Positions 23,228-32,300 of a stretch of 64,000 bases of DNA are shown piece after piece. The stretch spans positions 48,579,585-48,643,584 of the forward strand of contig NC_088170.1 in the NCBI RefSeq assembly GCF_028769735.1. The letters run 5' to 3'. The stretch is from Zonotrichia leucophrys gambelii. Taxonomy: Eukaryota; Chordata; Aves; Passeriformes; Passerellidae. The position numbers and the translations under genes are program-made. The notes beneath the pieces are model-generated. The model was not told the DNA's origin and searched no databases. It worked only from the letters and a program-made list of their open reading frames with translations. Every line of letters starts with the position of its first letter. Positions within the stretch are counted from its first letter, which is position 1.

Positions 23228-23352
23228 TCATTTAATCATGTAATTTTTGGTTAAAACATCATGGTACTCCTCTATTGCTCTGGAAAGGGGATTCTGGTCC
23301 ACATAAAGGTTTTTGGAAGATCCAGCAAATCCAGTTTCAAGTTCAGCAGTGG
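23228..23352 (-). CDS. Compact paralogue terminal exon and stop
   Basis: 125 nt from a tcccctcag acceptor. It encodes ATAELETGFAGSSKNLYVDQ and ends EEYHDVLTKNYMIK followed by TGA. The closing K-x-Y-M-I is also how ANKRD26-family proteins end, so this is the natural C-terminus rather than a premature stop. Confidence 0.9.
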
Positions 23353-26300
23353 CTGAGGGGAAAAGAGACAAGATTCCTCATGTTACTTCTACAGCAGACA
23401 TGGAGAAATAAGGCACTGTAAGAAGATTTGACATTACTTGATAGTCTGCAAATCTGAACAAGACTTTAAAATTTCCAAGGACACCTAATAAGGGAAGAGC
23501 TGGGCACAAAGGAAGAAACACATTTTGTGCACATGTGCTTATCGGTCAACAGCATTTCTAAAGCTACTGACAGACATTCCAGAGGCTACACCCTGAACAT
23601 CTTGTGGGACTCCACACGACTCCAGTGGCCTTTAACAGGGCTGCTTAATGGAGCCCCTGCAGAGCTCTTCAACCTGAAGTCTTTGCTTTCCTTAAACGTT
23701 CAGAGCTGTGCTTGATTGCAACACTGCAACTGCACAGCTGCAGTCCCTGCAAAGCAGCGACTCTGGAGGACCAGCCATCATGAAGCAAGTGGATTTCCTC
23801 TTTGGATGCCTGGCCTCAAGTTACAGAGTGTGTTTTAGGCTCCATGTTGCAAGCATTGAACTCATGTTTGCCTAAACACTACTGAACCATCTCTTCCTAA
23901 AGAAATGTTGTCTTTTATCCCTGATCAAGTTCTTCTTAATTATTCAAAACAAGACTGCAACACCTAAGCTACAAAGACAAGCCATGAATCATAGCAAAAA
24001 AAAAAAAAATCAAGATCTAAGAGCAGAGAAGATGTAGGGTATGGTTTAGTACTGAATGCAATCCATGTACAGGGAAGAAAGGGATGGCTGCAGTCTACAA
24101 AGATCTATAAAAATCTGGGGGCTTCTTTGATGTTTTTACTGGAGATTAGAGAGTAGCAACTTCATCCTAAGCTCAGTGTTTCTGAGTGGAGCAGTGGATA
24201 AATTTTCTTTTTGCTTGTTTTTTCCTAGGCAAGTGCATAAAAATCGATGCAGTATTTTGGGAAGCAGGAGTTTTTCACATTCAAGTCTAAACTGGATAGC
24301 TTGCAGAAAAAAAATCTCTGTGCATAGCAGAAGTTGAAATAATGGCTTGAAAAAAGTCAAGACTTAGAAATAAACACCTTTTTCCTTAATAACCCTCTAA
24401 ATGGAATGACACATTACCTTCTTTCAGCTCCTTAGTGATTTTTTCATCCAGTTCCTGTTGTGCCTAGAATTATGCATCAAATGTACAGTTAAGACATAAT
24501 ATGACCCAAATGTAACTGCTAAAACTTCTAAAACATTCTTACACCCCATGGACAATATGATAAAACCTAAAAATATCATCCAAAATAGAGATGATGCCCT
24601 GTGATGGCCAAGAAGATGCTGAAGGCCACGTGAGCTATGTGGAAAGGCTGAGAGAGCTGTGACTGTTTCTTTCATGGAATAGACAAAGCTCAGGTGACCC
24701 TGTCTGTGTGTATTAACTACCGGGGCTGGAGTAACAGAGATGGAGCCTAACTCTTCTCAGTGCTACCAAAAATCCAACTGCCTCCAAGCTGCACGTATTT
24801 TTCAAGCATGGACAATAAAATCCTGGGGAAGAGGGATCCCCCTAGAACATGAAATTAGACATGGGTAGTGGAAGGAAGCAGGAAATCTCAGGCCTAGACC
24901 AAAAGATGACCTAAACAGGCCTAATCCTAAGCAAAGCCATAGTAGTTGAGCTGTTGGAAGAAAGCACTTTCCCCGGTTTATGAAGCCTTCACAATGACCA
25001 GAAGAGGTCCACAGGACCCTCTGCTACATGTGCAGATTAATCAAGAGAAGAAAAAGGTATTTTTTGCCTCTTATTTATTTTAGTAACCAGCAAGTTCAAA
25101 GTGTCTCCAGCTTTAGACCAATGTGAATGCATCAGTAAGTTTGAATCAAACCCAGCAGCATAAATAGATAAAACATTTGCAATAGCACCCAAGGTTAAAC
25201 AGTTCAGGCTACAAACCTTGTCATATATCTGGCTGCAAAGAAGAGAGAGATTTTTGATTAACAGTCTGAAGAAGAAAGATAAATAGCCTTAAGTTCAAAG
25301 GTCTTCAGTGAGACACATGGCCTACATGTACATGAGGCAAGGAAAAAAGCTCACAATAGAAAAACCACTAAAATACAAGAAAGCAGGAAAATAAAACCAG
25401 AAAAGGAACAAAAGTTGAGAGAGTGCGTACGGAGCTGACATTCTATTTCTCACATTTTGTAGGGAAACTGGTTTCATAAATCCATCAATTCACACTGGTT
25501 GCAGCTAGCAGAGTTCACTATTCTTTTCTACATCAAGACACCCATATTCATTTGCAGCAGCCTTTGGCACATCTGTTAGGATGGAAGCTTGACAGTTTGC
25601 AAATATAACAAGTGGCCTTGAGTCGCAAAATCTTCTTGCAATACTTGCTACAGAGACATTCTCTGCCTAAGGGCCCATCTTTCAAATTCTGGTACACAGA
25701 CCACTAACAGTACTTCCTATTTATGACTCAGAGAGGTTTATGAGTTTAAAATTTTTACAACCCTGATGACCAAAAATCTTCAGCCTTACAACATACAGCT
25801 GCGCACTGTTCTGGGGATTAGCAGTTGCTTTGGTCTATTATACAATATGGCATGGACCAATAAATGGATTCTAACTTCAGGCTAAAAGGGAGAACCTTGC
25901 ATATGGTTGCTCTTAAGCAAGAATCGAGAGTGGTATTTCAGAATGCTTACCTTGGCCATAGAGGCTGCAAACCTCTTTCTTGATGATAAGATCATCTCAT
26001 ATTGGCTTAGGAAGCTTCCCCCTAAAATAAGACTTCTGTCCAGTCCCAAATTGTTGCCAGGATGTCCCAGTGCAGTTGAATACAGAACTGGAGTTGCAGC
26101 CAGACCTCCGCTGACAATGCTGCTTGTGATTAACGATTTGCTTTTATGGTGCTCCCGGAGGAGCTTCGCATTGGCTTCCTCAAGTCTCTCATTGGCTCTG
26201 AAACATTTGCAAGCACACAAACAGTCACCTTCAGTAGCAACACTGGCCCAAAGTTACTCTCCGGGTCCTCAACTATTATTTGACTTCTGAGATGAAGAGC

Positions 26301-29300
26301 CTCCAAAGCAGTACATCATTTGACCTGAGCTTGTTTGGAGGGCCTGTTTCTAGGACGTCACACTCGGTGCAAGGAGCAGCATCACCAACGCTTAGGAGTG
26401 CTCAGCATGAGGGCTTCAAAGCCTTCCGTGAAAGGCATGTGTTTACAGAGCTTCTTCTGGAAGGTACATCACCTCTGCAACAACTCTGGGCTGACCCCCT
26501 TCCCAAGGAAAGCTCAAAGCTCAGAGCCACTGCTTAAACAGAAGCCAAAAAAGATAATTCCTATATTTCCTTCACAGAATCCAATTCTGTTCTGCCTATT
26601 CATATTCAAAGAGTAATGGACATCAAATTAATCTTTTGTGTGGTCCACAGGATGAAGAGATTATAGAAACTGGCAAAAAAAGCTGTCAGTTAAAAAATCA
26701 TCAACTTGAAAAGTATCCTATTCATGGCATAATGTTGCTACTGTGGTGTTGCTGTTGGAACACTAAAGAGAAATGAAGAGAAGGCTGATGAAGAGCAAGG
26801 TCTTTCACCAGAATTATGCCATCTCGTGCTTCCACACAGGACGCTAAGCAGGTGGAGAAGAGTGATTTGGAAGGAAGATTCAGGAGGAAACAAGAGCCAC
26901 TTTTATTACCACTACAAAAAATATGGACTTGCCTTTCCAGTTCCATTGCTTGCCATTTGCTAATATTCACTTCCTTCAGATACAGCTTCTTGTACTTTTT
27001 CACTTCTGCCTGTATACATTGTTTTTGAAAAGTACTCTCTTGTTCAGTATCTTTTATCCTATCCAATTCACATTCAAGATCTCTAATTCTGTCTTTTAGC
27101 TGGTTGGTCAGTGAGTCATAATTGGCTCTGCTTTGTTTTATCAACTCCTGGGAGGCTGCCTGTGCCTGAAAGAGAGTGCACCTTCAACCACCACAAAAAA
27201 AAAGAGAACTCTCCCCACCTGTCAGTTGCATGTACCCAAGTTCATGGAATTCAATGGAATCCAAGCTCTTCATCTTCATCAAGGGCCCAGCCTGGCTCAC
27301 AGAGGCAGCTGTGCCTTCTCACTACCGTCAGCAGTTAAGGCAGAACCCTGGGGCTAATACCCTAAGTCTTTTCACTCAGGATGAAGCCCAAACTAGTACT
27401 ACTGTTCAAATCTCCTAATGAAAGGGCACGATCTCTGTAGGACAGGGCATAGAGAACACTCAAAGGCCACTTGCTATGAAAGACAGATAGGACCTCAGCT
27501 GCTTTCTGAGGAGCCTCTATTCAGCAGAATGCAGGAACTGAGCTCCCCTTGGCTCTCTGGGAAAACCACACTACAAAATTTCCCTATAGAAATAAGTAAC
27601 TAGCCACAGGATTCATCAGTAGGGAAATGTATGAGCAGCTTACAGAGGTAGCGGTTTGCAGGTCTCTCTGCAGGGCTTCAATTTTGTGGCTTTGTTGCTG
27701 GACAGTGGTTTCCAAACTGGTATTTTCAAATCCAAGGCTTAAAATGAAATATAATTCTTACTATAAAAATCTGCCAGAGCACCAATTCGAAAAGAACAGA
27801 GTAAAATATTGAAAATCAAGTACATCATTCAAAACCATAATGATTTCCTCTGATGCAACAAGGGCTCTATTCTGTGGTTTCCACCCAACTTCTGCAAGCA
27901 CCAGACACTATGTCCCACTGTGTTGTTCTCTTACCGTTGCACGTGTTCTTCAAGTTGTTTCACAGTCTCCAAATATGCTGACAACTGGTCCTGCAGCTCC
28001 TGGACAGAAGCTGTTGTTTCTCTTTCTTTCTCATCTGAGGTAGCCATGAGGTTCTGAACACAAGACTCAGAATTTTGGTATTTTTCTTCCATCTCCCGCA
28101 GCTGTAAAATGACAGAAAGAGTCCACAGTCTTCAGTGAGCTTTTATACAGGGCAGTCAGCTGCTGCCCAAGGACTCACATGCTGCAGATATCTGCCCATG
28201 CCCACTGCTCGAAGAACTGTAATCATCTCAAGTACCTTCAAAGCTTCTACTAGTAAATGAACACAAGCTGTGTTACTTCCTAATCTTCTACAGCGGCCTC
28301 TCCCATCCCTCCACAGATTTCCCAGAGCACAGCTCTAAGCACTGACACTGCTGCTCTGACCCTTCTGGGGACCGGTGCTGCTGATGCTCTTTGTATTCAC
28401 TTTATTTGCTACTGCAGGAAAGCATAAACTGAAATGTTTTTAGTCATAAAGAAGGAAGGAGTCTTGCAAGTGTCAGATGAAAACTGCTCCACAGGACCTG
28501 CTCTGGAGCACAGCATTGTGCCATGGGAGCACAGGGAGTTTTCTGAAGTGGCAGAGACCTCAAATGCAGCACTGAGAGAGGTGCCCAGCTCCCACTGAGT
28601 GGGAAGCAGCAGATTCCTGAGGAATGGCAGCTCTGCCTCTGTGTGGTAGGGCCGGGAGGGCTGGCAGCAGTTCTATCCTGGTGAGCACCATTTCAGCAAA
28701 GGCTCCAGGTGAACTAAGCCATAGGCCTGCTCTGGAGTTGGGAATCATGCCAGGGTGCTTGGAGAGTGTTCTTAAACAAGGAAGACCTCGAATGTAGAGC
28801 AGAGAGAGGAATCCCACTGTCGCAGATATCTTTAATGAAAAATCCTTTCCTTAGGATTTTTCCTCCTGAGAAGCTGAGAGGCCTCAGGAAAAAAATGTAA
28901 ACATTGATTATCTGCTGCTTTGGAATGCAATAGGTGAATCTTTGATTGGCCCATGTTGGATGTGTGTAATTAATAGCCAATCACAGCCCAGCTGGCTTGG
29001 ATAGACAGCTGAGCCACAAACATTTGTTATCATTTTTTGCTATTCTATTCTTAGCTAGCCTTCTGATAAAATCCTTTATTCTATCCTTTTAGTATAGTTT
29101 CAATGTAATATATATCATAAAATAATAAATTAAGCCTTCTGAAACAAAGAGTCAGATCCTCATCTCTTCCCTCATCCAAGAACCCCAGTGAACACCATCA
29201 CATCCCAACGCCTGAGTGAGGAGTGTGGAAACCATGAGGAGAGGCAGCTCTACCTCTCCATGGTTAGAGGAGGAGGCAGGAGGGACAAAGGCACATCAAA

Positions 29301-32300
29301 GCCCTATGTAACCACCACTTCCTAGGTCTCTCTCCTTCCCCTTGGAGTACTGTTTTGCTCTTTTTCAAGATGGATTGGAAGAGAGAGGCATGCACAGCTT
29401 GATTCTAAAGGCACAGGCTTTCCCTAACTCTGCTCAAACTCTAGCCAACTCCTTATGCAAGTACAGCCTGCCCTTCTCCAAGTCAGCCTCAAGGCTCTGA
29501 CAGTAACTGACAGCGAAGCTTTGGATATAGATTGCTCTAGAACTGCACTGGCAACCTTCTGCTGCAGGTGTGGCACTGAGTCCTACGGAAATGGTGCTCC
29601 ACAAGCCTGAAGTTTTTGCTGAGCATATTATGGGTTTTTACTTCTTCGGTTGCAGAATTACACCTGTCTTCAGAGTGAATTAAATTAAGAAACGCTGCTG
29701 GCCACCAGTAGGTAGCCAAAAAACCCCAATGAACTCTCACATCTCTTTTTCCAGCCAAGCAGCTCAATGCTGCAGGGCAAAACAGAGAAAACTTCACTGC
29801 TTCTATTCAAGAAGAATAGAACTGCCACTCAAAGGCCACTTGCTATGAATGCCAGGTCCTCAGCTGGTTTCTGAGAAGCTTGCATTCAGGAGAATGAAGG
29901 CACTGAGCTTCCCTCAGCTCTTCAGAAGTCGTCCACAATACAATTTCCCCATGGAAATAGGTAACCAGGCTCAGGAGTCTCCAAGAGAGAAATTTATGAG
30001 CAGCTTACTGAGGCAGAGGCTTGCAGGTCTCTCTGCAGGGCTTCAATCCTGTCGTTTTGTTGCTGGACAGTGGCTTCCAACTTGGTATTTTGAATTTCAA
30101 GGCTTTAAAATAAATAGAGGTCTTATTGAAGAAAATGCACCAGTACAAGCATCAGTCCCAGCATGAAGTAACAGAACTGAAAAGTGCCCTTTACAATCAG
30201 AGAATCTATTCTGTGGTTTCTGCTCAGCCCCTGCAAGCAACACACACATCATTCCTCTGTATTGTTCCCTTACCATTGCACATGTTCTGTCAGTCCTTTC
30301 ACAGTAGTCTGGTTCTCCAAATATGCCAACAGCTGGTCTTGCAGCTCCTGGACAGCAGACAGCTCTTCTCTATCCTCCTCATCTGAGGCAGCCATCAAGT
30401 TCTGAACACAAGACTCAGAATTTTGGTATTTTTCTTCCATCTCCCGCAGCTGTAAAATGACAGAAAGAGTCCACAGTCTTCAGTGAGCTTTTATACAGGG
30501 CAGTCAGCTGCTGCCCAAGGACTCACATGCTGCAGATATCTGCCCATGCCCACTGCCCAAAGAACTGTGATCATCTCAAGTACCTTCAAAGCTTCTACTA
30601 GCAAATGAACACAAGCTGTGTTACTTCCTAATCTTCTACAGCGGCCTCTCCCATCCCTCCACAGATTTCCCAGAGCACAGCTCTAAGCACTGACACTGCT
30701 GCTCTGACCCTTCTGGGGACCTGTGCTGCTGATGCTCTTTGTATTCACTTTATTTGCTACTGCAGGAAAGCATAAACTGAAATGCTTTTAGTCATAAAGA
30801 AGGAAGGAGTCTTGCAAGTGTCAGATGAAAACTGCTCCACAGGACCTGCTCTGGAGCACAGCATTGTGCCATGGGAGCACAGGGAGTTTTCTGAAGTGGC
30901 AGAGACCTCAAATGCAGCACTGAGAGAGGTGCCCAGCTCCCACTGAGTGGGAAGCAGCGGATTCCTGAGGAATGGCAGCTCTGCCTCTGTGTGGTAGGGC
31001 CGGGAGGGCTGGCAGCAGTTCTATCCTGGTGAGCACCATTTCAGCAAAGGCTCCAGGTGAACTAAGCCATAGGCCTGCTCTGGAGTTGGGAATCATGCCA
31101 AGGTGCTTGGGGAGTGTTCTTAAACCAGGAAGACCTCGAATGTAGAGCAGAGAGAGGAATCCCACACCCCTGAGTGAGGAGTGTGGAAACCATGAGGAGA
31201 GGCAGCTCTACCTCTCCATGGTTAGAGGAGGAGGCAGGAGGGACAAAGGCACATCAAAGCTCAATGTAACCACCACTTCCTAGGTCTCTCTCCTTCCCCT
31301 TGGAATACTGTTTTGCTCTTTTTCAAGATGGATTGGAAGAGAGAGGCATGCACAGCTTGATTCTAAAGGCACAGGCTTTCCCTAACTCTGCTCAAACCCT
31401 AGCCAATTCCTTATGCAAGTACAGCCTCCCCTTCTCCAAGTCAGCCTCAAGGCTCTGACAGTATCTGACAGTGAAGCTTTGGATATAGATTGCTCTAGAA
31501 CTGCACTGGCAACCTTCTGCTGCAGGTGTGGCACTGAGTCCTACGGAAATGGTGCTCCACAAGCCTGAAGTTTTTGCTGAGCATATTATGGGTTTTTACT
31601 TCTTCGGTTGCAGAATTACACCTGTCTTCAGAGTGAATTAAATTAAGAAACGCTGCTGGCCACCAGTAGGTAGCCAAAAAACCCCAATGAACTCTCACAT
31701 CTCTTTTTCCAGCCAAGCAGCTCAATGCTGCAGGGCAAAACAGAGAAAACTTCACTGCTTCTATTCGAGAAGAATAGAACTGCCACTCAAAGGCCACTTG
31801 CTATGAATGCCAGGTCCTCAGCTGGTTTCTGAGAAGCTTGCATTCAGGAGAATGAAGGCACTGAGCTTCCCTCAGCTCTTCAGCAGTCGTCCACAATACA
31901 ATTTCCCCATGGAAATAGGTAACCAGGCTCAGGAGTATCCAAGAGAGAAATTTTTGAGCAGCTTACTGAGGCAGAGGCTTGCAGGTCTCTCTGCAGGGCT
32001 TCAATCCTGTCGTTTTGTTGCTGGACAGTGGCTTCCAACTTGGTATTTTGAATTTCAAGGCTTTAAAATAAATAGAGGTCTTATTGAATAAAATTTTACA
32101 AGGAGAGCTCCAATTCCAGATAACAGTGTGAAGTAACAGAATCACTAGCATGGGTGTCTTTCAAAATCAGAGTATGTGTGCTTTGCAAGCCCATGTCCCA
32201 GCCCCTGCAAGCAACACACACATCAGTCCTCTGTATTGTTCCCTTACCATTGCACATGTTCTTCCAGTCCTTTCACAGTAGTCTGGTTCTCCAAATATGC

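Noticed and set aside
25217..25232. A 16-nt stretch with ctttgcag before and gtttgt after it, looking like a microexon
   Set aside because: In the required phase it reads a stop, and the neighbouring exons already join in phase without it.
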